From Bacillus sp. SA1-12 (lineage in GTDB: Bacteria > Bacillota > Bacilli > Bacillales > Bacillaceae): 64,000 nucleotides of DNA. This document shows, piece after piece, positions 9,656-19,198 of the stretch. The stretch spans positions 1 through 64,000 of the forward strand of contig NZ_LATZ01000131.1 of assembly GCF_000981385.1 (NCBI RefSeq), written 5' to 3'. Both the position numbers and the translations under genes were made by a program. Each line of letters opens with the position of its first letter. Position 1 is the stretch's first letter. Under the pieces are notes generated by a model. That model was not told the origin of the DNA. It did not search any database and was given only the letters and a program-made list of their open reading frames with translations.

Positions 9656-10948
9656 ATGGATTTTACAAGATCAAATGAATTACATGAAGAAGCGTTACAG
9701 CATATCGTTGGAGGAGTAAACTCCCCTTCACGTTCGTATAAAGCAGTTGGCGGCGGTTCACCTGTTGTTATGGAAAAAGCAAACGGAGCATACTTCTGGG
9801 ATGTTGACGGCAATAAATACATTGACTATTTAGCAGCATACGGTCCAATCATCACCGGACACGCTCATCCTCATATTACAAAAGCGATTCAAATGGCTGC
9901 AGAAAATGGCGTTCTGTACGGTACTCCGACCCCTCATGAAGTAACATTCGCAAAAATGCTTAAGGAAGCCATGCCTGCTCTTGATAAGGTTCGTTTCGTC
10001 AATTCCGGTACTGAGGCTGTAATGACAACGATTCGTGTGGCAAGAGCATACACAGGCCGGGACAAGATCATCAAATTTGCAGGCTGCTATCACGGCCATT
10101 CTGACCTGGTTCTTGTAGCAGCTGGCTCAGGCCCTTCTACATTGGGAACTCCAGATTCAGCTGGTGTCCCAAAAAGCATTGCTCAAGAGGTCATCACTGT
10201 TCCTTTTAATGAAATTGAACCATTGAAAGAAGCATTAGATAAGTGGGGAGATCAAGTAGCTGCTGTACTTGTTGAGCCGATCGTCGGAAATTTTGGCATT
10301 GTTGAACCAAAACCAGGCTTCTTAGAAAAGGTTAATGAATTAGTCCACGAAGCAGGTGCCTTGGTTATATATGATGAAGTCATCACTGCTTTTCGATTCA
10401 TGTACGGCGGAGCCCAAGACCTTTTAGGGGTATACCCTGATTTAACCGCCTTAGGGAAAATTATCGGCGGGGGTCTTCCGATTGGAGCTTACGGCGGCAA
10501 AAAAGAAATCATGGAGCAAGTTGCCCCGCTGGGACCAGCGTATCAGGCAGGGACAATGGCAGGCAATCCTGCATCGATTTTATCTGGAATCGCCTGCTTA
10601 GAGGTTTTACAGCAGGAGAATGTATACGAAAAACTTGATCAATTAGGCTCACTCCTTGAGGAAGGTATACTAGCACATGCTCGTACATATACTATTCCGA
10701 TCACGATCAATCGCCTAAAAGGAGCCTTAACCATTTATTTTACAGATGAAAAAATAACCAACTATGAACAAGCAGAAAACACAGACGGCGAAATGTTCGC
10801 CAAATTCTTTAAGCTCATGCTTCACCAAGGAATTAACCTGGCACCATCTAAATATGAAGCATGGTTCTTAACCACAGCTCATACAGAAGAAGATATTACC
10901 AAAACCCTACAAGCTGTCGAATACGCATTTAGCAAACTAAAATCATAA
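9656..10948 (+). CDS. gsaB: Glutamate-1-semialdehyde 2,1-aminomutase 2
   Basis: A 430-residue PLP-dependent class-III aminotransferase-fold enzyme that converts glutamate-1-semialdehyde to 5-aminolevulinate, an early heme step. The catalytic lysine lies in LTALGKIIGGGLPIGAYGG; the cofactor-binding region VIYDEVITAFRF and the entry motif GGVNSPSR are present. The position between an ABC operon and ygaE matches the gsaB paralogue of B. subtilis rather than hemL of the main heme operon. TTAGGAGG lies 7 nt before the ATG. A long imperfect hairpin follows the stop. Confidence 0.95.
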   Translation: MDFTRSNELHEEALQHIVGGVNSPSRSYKAVGGGSPVVMEKANGAYFWDVDGNKYIDYLAAYGPIITGHAHPHITKAIQMAAENGVLYGTPTPHEVTFAKMLKEAMPALDKVRFVNSGTEAVMTTIRVARAYTGRDKIIKFAGCYHGHSDLVLVAAGSGPSTLGTPDSAGVPKSIAQEVITVPFNEIEPLKEALDKWGDQVAAVLVEPIVGNFGIVEPKPGFLEKVNELVHEAGALVIYDEVITAFRFMYGGAQDLLGVYPDLTALGKIIGGGLPIGAYGGKKEIMEQVAPLGPAYQAGTMAGNPASILSGIACLEVLQQENVYEKLDQLGSLLEEGILAHARTYTIPITINRLKGALTIYFTDEKITNYEQAENTDGEMFAKFFKLMLHQGINLAPSKYEAWFLTTAHTEEDITKTLQAVEYAFSKLKS

Positions 10949-10957
10949 AATACACAT

Positions 10958-11067
10958 AAGGGCTGTCTCAAAACTAAAGAGTCAGATTCCCACACAAAAT
11001 ATATAGGAGTTGAATTCGTTTCAAAATCCATATATCAGGGAATCCGACCTTTCCGGGACAGCCCTTC
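10958..11067. repeat. Long imperfect inverted repeat after gsaB
   Basis: Arms of about 33 nt, AAGGGCTGTCTC...GTCAGATTCCC (10958-10991) and its near complement GGGAATCCGAC...GACAGCCCTT (11038-11067), flank about 46 nt. It probably acts as a terminator for gsaB. The outer GGCTGTC / GACAGCC core recurs in three other hairpins in this window. Confidence 0.75.
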
Positions 11068-11221
11068 AATTTTCCTTATTTTCAGAATTAATTTACGTTT
11101 TAATTTTTTATTAAAAAGGGAAATTGTATCTTGTATAAAGTAGCTAAAGGTTGTATAGTACGTAAATGGTTTGCTTAGTCATGAACCAGATGTCTTTATG
11201 AAAGGAATGTCATTAACATAC

Positions 11222-12289
11222 ATGAAATTAGGTGCACGCATCCTAAAAACAGGGATTGCCATTACACTAGCTTTAATTTTAGCTACAGCTTTTCAGCTTC
11301 CTTCTGTTGCATTTGCTGGAATTTCAGCCATTTTTGCGATTCAGCCGACCATTTATCGCTCCTATGTATCAATTATCGAACAAGTACAGGCAAATATTAT
11401 TGGAGCTGCATTAGCCATTGGAGTTGGACTCCTATTTGGTGCACATCCTGTGATGATTGGGATTACGGCTATCGTTGTCATTGGGATCAATTTAAAGCTA
11501 AAGGCCGAGAGCACAATTCCTGTTGCGCTTGTCACTGTTATTGCCATATTAGAAAGTCCGGGTGATGATTTTTTTGAAGTCGCACTCATCCGCTTTTTCA
11601 CCATTTTACTAGGGGTATTAGCTGCGTTTATCGTAAATTTAGTGTTTCTTCCCCCTAAATATGAAACTAAACTTTACAGACGAATTACAGAAAATACCGA
11701 GGAAATCATTAAGTGGATTCGCGTAGATCTCAGACAGGGACTGGAGCATCATGTGCTGAAGGAAGAAATCGAAAAGCTTAAGGAGCAAATGATCAAACTT
11801 GATCAGCTTTACCTGAACTATAAAGAAGAACGGAATTATTTTAAAAGAGAATCTTATGCTAAATCGAGAAAGCTTGTCCTTTTCAGACAAATGATCAACG
11901 TGACAAATCGTGCGTTTGACACCTTAAAAAAGCTTCATCGTCTAGAAAATGAATTAAATCAATTGCCAGATAACATTCAAAAAGTGCTAGTAGATGAACT
12001 GGATTATATGCTTTATGTTCACGAGGAGTCTCTTTTACGCTTTATCGGCAAAATTAAGGCTCCATCCGCAAACGAGCCAATAAGGGAGAATAAATTTAAT
12101 AAGCATCAGCTAACAGAAGCAATTATGGACTATTATAAAGACCAAGACCCTGCTTGTTTCTATCAAATCATCCCTCTCATATCGGCGGTCCTGGATTATA
12201 GTGAACAACTTGAGCACTTAGATACATTGATTAGCAGCTTCCAAAGCTTCCATAAAAAAGACAATGAAATTAAAATTTCACAAGAATGA
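11222..12289 (+). CDS. ygaE: UPF0421 membrane protein YgaE (aromatic-acid-exporter-like)
   Basis: A membrane protein of about 355 residues. Four or more hydrophobic segments fill the first 150 residues, and the rest is a long cytoplasmic, charged helical domain. This is the layout of the FUSC/ArAE_1 exporter-like group, and position and sequence fit B. subtilis YgaE. The substrate is unproven. The start is uncertain: ATG 11222 (MKLGARILKTG) fits the family, but ATG 11207 and TTG 11171 are in frame, and the AAAGGA at 11201 is not ideally placed for any of them. A terminator overlaps the stop codon. Confidence 0.85.
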   Translation: MKLGARILKTGIAITLALILATAFQLPSVAFAGISAIFAIQPTIYRSYVSIIEQVQANIIGAALAIGVGLLFGAHPVMIGITAIVVIGINLKLKAESTIPVALVTVIAILESPGDDFFEVALIRFFTILLGVLAAFIVNLVFLPPKYETKLYRRITENTEEIIKWIRVDLRQGLEHHVLKEEIEKLKEQMIKLDQLYLNYKEERNYFKRESYAKSRKLVLFRQMINVTNRAFDTLKKLHRLENELNQLPDNIQKVLVDELDYMLYVHEESLLRFIGKIKAPSANEPIRENKFNKHQLTEAIMDYYKDQDPACFYQIIPLISAVLDYSEQLEHLDTLISSFQSFHKKDNEIKISQE

Positions 12290-12320
12290 GGCTGGTCCAA
12301 CACCATCCTCATTCTTCTTT
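12283..12320. terminator. Terminator between ygaE and ygaD
   Basis: AGAATGAGG / CCTCATTCT with a 15-nt loop, followed by TCTTT on the plus strand. The stem starts within the last codons of ygaE. Convergent ygaD ends 4 nt further on, so it may serve both. Confidence 0.75.
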
Positions 12321-12323
12321 ACC

Positions 12324-14066
12324 TTAATCCAATTGCTGGATCTGAAAGAGCTTATAATACTGCCCCTGTTTCTCTATTAACTCTGGATGTGTTCCTTGTT
12401 CAACAACCTTGCCATCCTCTATTAAAACAATTTTATCAGCATGGGTAATAGTTGAAAGACGATGTGCAACAATAAACGTTGTCCGGTCCTTCGCAAGTGT
12501 TTCAAGCGCCTCCTGGATTAAATGCTCACTCTCTAAATCCAATGCTGAGGTCGCTTCGTCCAAAATAAGTATCGGCGGATTTTTCAAGAAGACCCTTGCT
12601 ATAGAAACCCTTTGCTTCTGTCCACCTGAAAGCTTTACTCCTCGTTCGCCAACTCTTGTTTCATAGCCATTCGGTAACTTCAAAATAAAATCATGTGCAT
12701 TTGCTGCTTTAGCAGCTTGGATGATTTCTTCCTCCGTTGCATCCGGCTTCCCAATAAGGATATTTTCACGTACGGTATTACTAAATAAAAACGTATCCTG
12801 TAGCACCATGCCAATTTGTCCGCGCAAGCTTTGGGCTTGATAATCTCTAATGTCAATACCATCTAGTAAAATACGACCGTCTGTTACATCATAAAAACGC
12901 GGAAGCAGGCTCACCAGCGTTGACTTTCCACCACCGCTCATTCCGACAAGCGCCACAGTTTCTCCTCTTTTTACTTGGAGTGATAAATTCTCAATAATAA
13001 GCGGCTCGCTTTCTTGATAGCGGAACGAAATATGTTCAAATTCAACATCGCCCCTAATATTTTTTGCCTCTATCGCATTCGGCTTATCGACAACTTCATA
13101 AGGTACATCAATAAACTCAAAAACCCGATCCATTGAAGCGAAGGCCTGGGTTAATGTTGTGGAGGAATTAATTAATCGGCGCAGCGGGTTATACAACTGC
13201 TCGATATAGGAAATAAACGCAACCATCGTTCCAATTGATAGGTTGCCATGGATCACATGATAGCCGGCATAGCTGATTACAACAAGCGGCGCGATATCTG
13301 TTAACGTGTTAACGACCGCAAAGGTCCGTGCATTCCAGCTTGTATGATCCAATGCCTTGTTAAGAAAATTCAAATTTTCCTTAGCAAACTGCCTCTGTTC
13401 AAATTCCTCTGTTGCAAAGCTCCGAATTACCGGCATTCCCTGTACACGCTCATGTAAATGCCCTTGAACTTCGGCAAGCGCCTGGGAACGGACCCTTGTT
13501 AACTGACGAAGCTTCCCATAAAAGTACTTTACCGAAAAGCCATAGAATGGAAAAAGGATAATTGATACAAGTGTCAGCTTAATATCCATTGTCATCATAA
13601 TACCGATGGCTATAATGATCGTAACTACATCAAGCCACACATTCATTAACCCGGTGATAACAAAATTCTTGGTTTGCTCAACATCATTTATTACACGCGA
13701 TATGATTTCTCCGCCACGTGTGTTTGCATAATAACGCAGGCTCAGCTTTTGCAAATGGGTAAACAATTGGTCGCGAATATCATAAAGAATTTTACTTCCA
13801 ACCCATTGCGCATAATATTGACGAAAATATTCAATTGGCGGACGAACAACCACAAATAAAACAAACATACCGCCCATAATCATAAGCAAGGTTTTTGTTT
13901 TCTCATCAGCCGTCCCATTCCCGCCAATGATATCATCTAACACATATTTAATAAGCAAAGGCAGCAGCAGAGGAATCGAAAATTTGATAATCCCAATTAA
14001 AATTGTCCCTGCTATTTGAAGCCGATAAGGCTTAACAAAAGTCATATACCTTTTAACAGACCCCAA
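12324..14066 (-). CDS. ygaD: ABC exporter YgaD, fused membrane and ATPase domains
   Basis: A 580-residue half-transporter of the MsbA/LmrA type. Six membrane helices lie in residues 1-310. The ATPase domain follows with Walker A GMSGGGKST, signature LSGGQKQRVS, Walker B ILILDEATSALD and the switch His in IVAHRLST. It is expected to work as a homodimer exporting lipids or drugs. TTG at 14066, 6 nt after AAGGGGG, is the start. Sequence and neighbours match ygaD of B. subtilis. Confidence 0.95.
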   Translation of the reverse strand: MGSVKRYMTFVKPYRLQIAGTILIGIIKFSIPLLLPLLIKYVLDDIIGGNGTADEKTKTLLMIMGGMFVLFVVVRPPIEYFRQYYAQWVGSKILYDIRDQLFTHLQKLSLRYYANTRGGEIISRVINDVEQTKNFVITGLMNVWLDVVTIIIAIGIMMTMDIKLTLVSIILFPFYGFSVKYFYGKLRQLTRVRSQALAEVQGHLHERVQGMPVIRSFATEEFEQRQFAKENLNFLNKALDHTSWNARTFAVVNTLTDIAPLVVISYAGYHVIHGNLSIGTMVAFISYIEQLYNPLRRLINSSTTLTQAFASMDRVFEFIDVPYEVVDKPNAIEAKNIRGDVEFEHISFRYQESEPLIIENLSLQVKRGETVALVGMSGGGKSTLVSLLPRFYDVTDGRILLDGIDIRDYQAQSLRGQIGMVLQDTFLFSNTVRENILIGKPDATEEEIIQAAKAANAHDFILKLPNGYETRVGERGVKLSGGQKQRVSIARVFLKNPPILILDEATSALDLESEHLIQEALETLAKDRTTFIVAHRLSTITHADKIVLIEDGKVVEQGTHPELIEKQGQYYKLFQIQQLD

Positions 14067-14278
14067 GAAAATCCCCCTTTATAAGAAAGGCGTAAGCACC
14101 TTGCTGGAGCGCAGAAGAAAAAAGCACTCCCCATGAGAGCTAAACACCAAAACTAAGTAAAAAAGCTTATCTATAAAAACTCAAGTATGTAGGTTAACCG
14201 TCATTCTTTTCATACGAAAAAGGCTGACTCTTTTATCGCTTTTAAAACACAGCTTGAGCCACCCTTATTTTCTTTAAA

Positions 14279-14809
14279 TTATTTTATATATGTGAGGTAC
14301 CTTTCGTACCATTCATCAATAAACTCAGGCGCAAATGGCCCCTTCTTTTGGCGGATCCATCGCAGCAAGGTTTCTAAATTTCTTTTTAAAATAAGATCAA
14401 TAACCTCTGGATAATTCATGAGCTTGCTATGCTGCTCATACTCATCCTCATCTAAAATCGTATAGGTCATATCCGGATACACTTTTACATCGAGATCATA
14501 GTCGATGTATTTTAATGCTTCATCATCCCAAACGAATGGCGAACTTATATTACAATAATAAGTTACACCATCATCTCTAAGCATGCCGATAATATTAAAC
14601 CAATGTCTTGCATGGAAATAGCAAATGGCCGGCTCTCTGGTTACCCACGTTCTTCCGTCCGATTCCGTAACCATTGTACGATCATTTCCGCCAATAATAC
14701 AATGCTGTGAACCTTTTAAAACGGTTGATTCTTCCCACACTCTATGGATAAAACCATTATGCTTATAACTATGAATTTGGATTTTGTCTCCTTCCTTGGG
14801 AAAGCCCAC
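14279..14809 (-). CDS. ygaC: Nucleoside tri-/diphosphatase YgaC (DUF402)
   Basis: A 176-residue DUF402 protein whose Staphylococcus relative Ntdp hydrolyses nucleoside tri- and diphosphates with divalent metal. Conserved features are NDRTMVTESDGRTWVTREPA and a cluster of acidic residues (YIDYDLDVKVYPD) that would bind metal. GTG at 14809 behind AAGGGGAG is the start; the nearby ATG is out of frame. It is soluble and cytoplasmic. It lies between ygaD and ygaB as in B. subtilis. Confidence 0.92.
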   Translation of the reverse strand: MGFPKEGDKIQIHSYKHNGFIHRVWEESTVLKGSQHCIIGGNDRTMVTESDGRTWVTREPAICYFHARHWFNIIGMLRDDGVTYYCNISSPFVWDDEALKYIDYDLDVKVYPDMTYTILDEDEYEQHSKLMNYPEVIDLILKRNLETLLRWIRQKKGPFAPEFIDEWYERYLTYIK

Positions 14810-14916
14810 ATTTCTCCCCTTCTTTCGAATAGCCGCTTCGTGAAAGCTTATGTCTCACAAACATCGTCTCCTAATTTATTTATAGTTATTATAACGTTTG
14901 TGAATAAAAAAAGAAA

Positions 14917-14944
14917 ACAAAAGAGTCATTCCAAAAGAAATGAC
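14917..14944 (-). terminator. ygaB terminator
   Basis: On the minus strand GTCATT...AATGAC with a short T-rich loop is followed by TCTTTTGTTTTC, 12 nt past the ygaB stop. Confidence 0.7.
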
Positions 14945-14956
14945 CCCGGTCTACAC

Positions 14957-15211
14957 TTAAGATACAGTTTCAAATTTCTGATTTTCGTAAGAACGAATAA
15001 CCTCTTCTGTTTGTTTTTCAAATACTTGTTGTATTCTATTTAATTCCAGCTTCATTTCTTCAATCTCATCTTGAATAGATTGAATTTTGGCCTCATCTTG
15101 CAGCGCATTCAGCTGTTTCATGATATCCTGGCACCGTTCGATTTCTGATTGCAAATATAATAATTTATCCATTGTCTTTAACTGCTCACCTACCAGTTGA
15201 TCAAAATTCAT
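14957..15211 (-). CDS. ygaB: Small coiled-coil protein YgaB
   Basis: An 84-residue, almost wholly helical protein. Heptad-like Leu/Ile spacing from about residue 10 to 65 (MDKLLYLQSEIERCQDIMKQ onward) suggests a coiled coil. Length, sequence and position between ygaC and sspE match YgaB, a family of unknown function. The start follows AGGGGAGG. There is no signal peptide. It has its own terminator. Confidence 0.88.
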   Translation of the reverse strand: MNFDQLVGEQLKTMDKLLYLQSEIERCQDIMKQLNALQDEAKIQSIQDEIEEMKLELNRIQQVFEKQTEEVIRSYENQKFETVS

Positions 15212-15439
15212 CTTTTCCTCCCCTTTCTGTAAAGAGAAACAATCAGGTAAATATGTGATAGTGTTTAATTCTCCGCTTGCCCATACTTTCCTTTGACTAC
15301 TTATGTAGAGGAAACAGAAGTTTTGTCGTTTGAGATTTTCAGAAGGAATATTGCTTTATCAGCTCATTACATGCTCTGCCGTCATTCAAAGTATTTCACT
15401 TTTATTCTAGCTTAAACCCCAAATTGGTTATTTTCACTC

Positions 15440-15474
15440 AAAAAAAGACACCGCTCCATAAAAGGAGGGTGTCT
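15440..15474 (-). terminator. sspE terminator
   Basis: On the minus strand AGACACCCTCC...GGAGCGGTGTCT forms a strong stem followed by seven T (15440-15446), 14 nt past the sspE stop. Confidence 0.88.
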
Positions 15475-15487
15475 CTCGCATTAGCTA

Positions 15488-15685
15488 TTAAGAGTTTTGG
15501 TTCTTTCTAGCTTCAGCTTGTTGGTTTTGTTGTCTAACTTGTTGTGCGTTAGTTTCACTAGCGAATTCAGTTCCGAATTGACCTGCACCCGCTGCACCTT
15601 GTGATGATTGAGCGTTTTGTTGTCTTACTTCTTGGATGTTAGTACCAGCTGCAGTTTTACCAGCTTGTTTATTGTTTTGTGCCAT
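15488..15685 (-). CDS. sspE: Gamma-type small acid-soluble spore protein
   Basis: A 65-residue protein rich in Gln, Asn and Ala, made late in sporulation as an amino-acid store. The germination protease recognition sequence TEFASETN lies at residues 39-46. Two similar segments (NIQEVRQQNAQ and NAQQVRQQNQQ) show the repeat typical of this family. GTGGAGGTG precedes the ATG. Transcription by sigma-G in the forespore is expected from the family; I could not pick a confident sigma-G promoter. It lies between ygaB and fabL as in B. subtilis. Confidence 0.97.
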   Translation of the reverse strand: MAQNNKQAGKTAAGTNIQEVRQQNAQSSQGAAGAGQFGTEFASETNAQQVRQQNQQAEARKNQNS

Positions 15686-15764
15686 TTTATATCACCTCCA
15701 CGACAATTAGATTGTCCCAGAGGTGAGGATTATATCCAAAAAAAATAAAAAAATTTTTCAGCAA

Positions 15765-16520
15765 TTAAACGAGCAATGAACGGCCTCCGTCTACGATTAG
15801 AGTTTGCCCTCTAACCATCGATGCTTTTTCCGACAAAAGAAACTCAATAGCATTTACCATATCTTCGATCTCTACCATTCTTCCGGCTGGCGTATTCTTT
15901 TTTGCGTCCTCAAGAAGCTCTTCACGATTAGGGAAATGCTTAAGTGCATCGGTGTCAACTGCTCCGCCTGATACAGCGTTAACGATAATATTTTTCGGTG
16001 CTAATTCAACAGCTAAATATCTCGTAAGTGCTTCAAGAGCGGCCTTGGACACTCCGACCGTAGTGTAATTTTCCAGGTATCTGATCGATCCAAGCGAACT
16101 TGTGCTGACGATATATCCGCCACCTTTTCTCTCCATAAGCTTAGCCGCTTCCTGCGCGCAGAATAGCAGCGCTTTGCTGTTGATGTTCATCGTCCAATCC
16201 CAATGGCTTTCCTCAAGTTCCATGGCCGGTTTTTGCACACCTGAAGCAGCATTATTAACAAACACATCCAGACTCCCAAACTGCTCATCAATTTGTGTAA
16301 AAAGCTCTTTTATTTTTTCTACCTTCCCAACGTTGGCTTTAATCGCAATAGCCTTTACACCAAGTTGTTCAATTTCTTCTACTACCTCTAATGCAGCCGT
16401 TTTACTGCGGGCATAGTTTACAACAATGTTATAGCCTTTCTCCGCTAAGCGAATCGCAACCGCCTTGCCTATTCCGCGGCTGCTTCCTGTTACAAGTGCT
16501 ACTTTATTTTCTTGGCTCAT
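15765..16520 (-). CDS. fabL: NADPH-dependent enoyl-ACP reductase FabL
   Basis: A 251-residue short-chain dehydrogenase that reduces enoyl-ACP in the last step of each fatty-acid elongation cycle, a triclosan-tolerant alternative to FabI. The nucleotide motif is TGSSRGIGKA (about 11-20), the NNAAS motif is at about 89-93, and the catalytic Tyr/Lys pair lies in NYTTVGVSKAALEALTRY. AGGAGC lies before ATG 16520. It diverges from yfhS. Identification as FabL rather than a generic SDR rests on sequence similarity, length and synteny with sspE. Confidence 0.93.
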   Translation of the reverse strand: MSQENKVALVTGSSRGIGKAVAIRLAEKGYNIVVNYARSKTAALEVVEEIEQLGVKAIAIKANVGKVEKIKELFTQIDEQFGSLDVFVNNAASGVQKPAMELEESHWDWTMNINSKALLFCAQEAAKLMERKGGGYIVSTSSLGSIRYLENYTTVGVSKAALEALTRYLAVELAPKNIIVNAVSGGAVDTDALKHFPNREELLEDAKKNTPAGRMVEIEDMVNAIEFLLSEKASMVRGQTLIVDGGRSLLV

Positions 16521-16631
16521 TTTGTCAGCTCCTTATATGTAAACAAAAGAATAGATGAATTTATTGTATCAGATACTATAGGAAAAGTACTATTGATCCT
16601 TAACTACTTATCCCTAGAGAGGAGGATACCT

Positions 16632-16856
16632 ATGTACGTTGGTCGTGATATGACTGAATTATCGATGATGTCAAAGAAGGAGTGGAAGGATGAAGAGCTT
16701 GCCTATTTCCACCACTCGCTTCAACAAGTTGTCCCATATCTAAATGCTGAAGGACAAACTATTCATCGAGAAATTGTTCAAGAAATTGAATCCCGCGGCG
16801 GTCTAAACCGAAATGAAGCTACTTATACGCAAGGCACGAGAATTCAATATGATTGA
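16632..16856 (+). CDS. yfhS: Small conserved protein YfhS
   Basis: A 74-residue acidic, soluble protein beginning MYVGRDMTELSMMSKKEWKD after GAGGAGGA. The frame extends upstream but only this ATG has a ribosome site. It matches YfhS of B. subtilis in length and in lying between fabL and mutY. The function is unknown. It ends 5 bp before the convergent mutY stop, with no terminator room between them. Confidence 0.88.
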   Translation: MYVGRDMTELSMMSKKEWKDEELAYFHHSLQQVVPYLNAEGQTIHREIVQEIESRGGLNRNEATYTQGTRIQYD

Positions 16857-16861
16857 TTGAG

Positions 16862-17962
16862 TCAGTCTCCGTTTTTTCGCTTATAAACTTGTAAGATTTT
16901 CTGATGGGAGACTGGAAAAGCGTATTTATTCAGTTCTTCTGCTGAAACAGCAACCAGGTTGTCATTTGGAGTATTTTTGACTTCCCCAATAAAAATAGAG
17001 ATATTCCAAATGATATGGGAAAATATATGCTCTACCGAGCCAGCTAACTCCGAGAGCTCAGCCATCGCATGGTATTCATTCATTAAATAATCAGCAAGCT
17101 GTTCACGATAAGATTTTCCTAATGAAGCATCAATCTCAGTATTCGGATATTCCCACAAATTTGCAAGCAATCCTGTTCCCGGACGTTTATGGATATAAAG
17201 CTTACCTTGCGAATCATATAACACAGCCGCAGCCATCTGCTTTGGTTTCGGCTTTTTTTTCTTACTTTTAACGGGCAAGTCAGCTTGAACACCCTCTTCA
17301 AAAGCAGAGCAATGCTCTCGCACCGGACATAAGAGACACGATGGCGAGGTCGGTGTACAAATTAATGCCCCAAGTTCCATAAGGGCTTGATTAAAAGAAG
17401 ATGGATCATCCTTTGAAATAAGCTCATATGTTGCATCTTCAAAGATTTTTCTTGTTTTTGGCTTTGCGATATCTTCCCATATTGATAAAATCCGCGAGAG
17501 GACCCTCATAACATTTCCATCCACAGCAGGCTCAGGAATATTATAAGCAATACTTAAGATTGCCCCTTTTGTATATGGACCTACCCCTTTTAGCTTTGAT
17601 ATTTCAGTTGGAGAATTCGGGACCACACCACCATAGCTCTCCTTTACCTCTTTTACCGCAGCTTGGAGATTTCGCACTCTTGAATAATAACCTAGCCCTT
17701 CCCACGCTTTTAATACTTCTTCTTCATCCGCATCAGCCAGTGCTTCTACGGAAGGAAATTTTTCAATGAATGAAGTAAAATAAGGGATAACCGTATCAAC
17801 TCTTGTTTGCTGCAGCATAATTTCCGAAACCCACACTTTATACGGATCTTGGTCTTTACGCCATGGCAAATCCCTTTTTTCTGCTAAATACCAGGAAATC
17901 AGATCCTGTTGAAATTCAAGTTTCGGGAAACATTCCAGCTTATTTTTCAACTCGTTTACCAT
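16862..17962 (-). CDS. mutY: Adenine DNA glycosylase MutY
   Basis: A 366-residue base-excision repair enzyme that removes A opposite 8-oxoguanine. It has the helix-hairpin-helix LKGVGPYTKGAI, the catalytic Asp in PAVDGNVMRVLSRI, and a 4Fe-4S cluster motif of cysteines spaced C-x6-C-x2-C-x5-C (CTPTSPSCLLCPVREHC). A C-terminal NUDIX-like domain of about 130 residues recognises 8-oxoG. CGGAGG precedes ATG 17962. The equivalent in B. subtilis is yfhQ. Confidence 0.97.
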   Translation of the reverse strand: MVNELKNKLECFPKLEFQQDLISWYLAEKRDLPWRKDQDPYKVWVSEIMLQQTRVDTVIPYFTSFIEKFPSVEALADADEEEVLKAWEGLGYYSRVRNLQAAVKEVKESYGGVVPNSPTEISKLKGVGPYTKGAILSIAYNIPEPAVDGNVMRVLSRILSIWEDIAKPKTRKIFEDATYELISKDDPSSFNQALMELGALICTPTSPSCLLCPVREHCSAFEEGVQADLPVKSKKKKPKPKQMAAAVLYDSQGKLYIHKRPGTGLLANLWEYPNTEIDASLGKSYREQLADYLMNEYHAMAELSELAGSVEHIFSHIIWNISIFIGEVKNTPNDNLVAVSAEELNKYAFPVSHQKILQVYKRKNGD

Positions 17963-18163
17963 GTAGATTTTCCTCCGGATGTTAATTTTCCTGCAATTTG
18001 GGAAAATAAATAATAAATCACTTTATTTAAGATAGTACATGAGCAATGATTAATAAAGACTTAACGATTAAAATGAAAGAGAATTGCACACATTGGACAA
18101 TATGGTTACATATAAATTTCATTGGAATCACTTACTCCTAAAAAAACAAGGAGGTTCATTTTA

Positions 18164-19144
18164 TTGGATACTGGAACACATGTCGTGATGGGAATTGCAT
18201 TAGGTGGATTGGCAACACTTGACCCAGTTGTAGGTGTTGATAATCCTACAGCCCATGCCGTAATGCTGGGCGCGCTAATTGGTTCTCAGGCACCTGACCT
18301 AGATACGATTTTAAAGCTCAGAAACAATGCAAAATATATACGAAACCACAGGGGAATTACTCATTCCATACCGGCTATTTTTATTTGGTCGTTTTTAATA
18401 ACCGGAATGATTACCATTTTTATTCCTGAAAGCAATTTGCTGCATTTATGGCTCTGGACATTGTTGGCGATAGTCATTCATGTATTTGTTGACATTTTTA
18501 ATGCCTATGGCACCCAAGCATTAAGACCCTTTACAAAGAAATGGATCGCTTTAGGATTAATTAATACATTCGACCCTTTTATCTTCGTGTCCCATTTAGC
18601 AGCTATTGCCATTTGGTTAATCGGTGCCCATCCTGGTTTTACATTTTTAACCTTGTATATTATCCTTATTGGCTATTACCTCATTCGGTATTTCATGCAA
18701 AAGGATATTATACACCGTCTGCACAAGCTTGTCCCAGATATTGAACAAGTCATCATCTCACCAACGATGAAATTCCGTCAGTGGCATATCGCCATTATGA
18801 CGAAGACAAGATTTTATGTGGCAAGGTCTGTTGATGGAGAAATCATATTCCTTGATGAATTTGAAAGGGTACCTGTCCCGCAGACAGATGTCATCCGTGC
18901 TGCAGAAAAAGATGACAACATTTCCGCATTCTTGTCATTTTCACCAGTTTATCGCTGGGAAGTAGAGGAATATTCCGATCATTATGAGGTACGATTTATT
19001 GACCTGCGATACCGCAGCAAAGGGTACTATCCTTTTGTAGCGATCGTTCAGCTGGATCTGGATTTAAACATTGTCAGTTCTTATACGGGTTGGATCTTCA
19101 GCGAGGAAAAACTTCGTAAAAAACTTGATCTAATACCTGAATAA
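18164..19144 (+). CDS. yfhP: Membrane-bound metal-dependent hydrolase YfhP
   Basis: A 326-residue protein of the YdjM/YfhP (LexA-binding-type hydrolase) family. Conserved metal-binding residues lie in DTGTHVVMG, QAPDLDT and NHRGITHS. Four hydrophobic segments lie between about residues 75 and 185, and a cytoplasmic C-terminal domain follows. The start is TTG 18164 after AAGGAGG; upstream in-frame codons lack a site, and relatives also begin MDTGTH. The gene lies beside mutY as in B. subtilis. The substrate is unknown. Confidence 0.9.
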   Translation: MDTGTHVVMGIALGGLATLDPVVGVDNPTAHAVMLGALIGSQAPDLDTILKLRNNAKYIRNHRGITHSIPAIFIWSFLITGMITIFIPESNLLHLWLWTLLAIVIHVFVDIFNAYGTQALRPFTKKWIALGLINTFDPFIFVSHLAAIAIWLIGAHPGFTFLTLYIILIGYYLIRYFMQKDIIHRLHKLVPDIEQVIISPTMKFRQWHIAIMTKTRFYVARSVDGEIIFLDEFERVPVPQTDVIRAAEKDDNISAFLSFSPVYRWEVEEYSDHYEVRFIDLRYRSKGYYPFVAIVQLDLDLNIVSSYTGWIFSEEKLRKKLDLIPE

Positions 19145-19145
19145 A

Positions 19146-19177
19146 ATGAGGCTGTCTCACCCCCGAGACAGCCTCAT
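19146..19177. terminator. yfhP terminator
   Basis: A perfect 13-bp stem (ATGAGGCTGTCTC / GAGACAGCCTCAT) with a 6-nt loop lies right after the yfhP stop. There is no T tract. It shares the GGCTGTCTC core with other hairpins in this window and may serve the convergent yfhJ too. Confidence 0.75.
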
Positions 19178-19198
19178 GACTGTTAAACAAACGTTTAA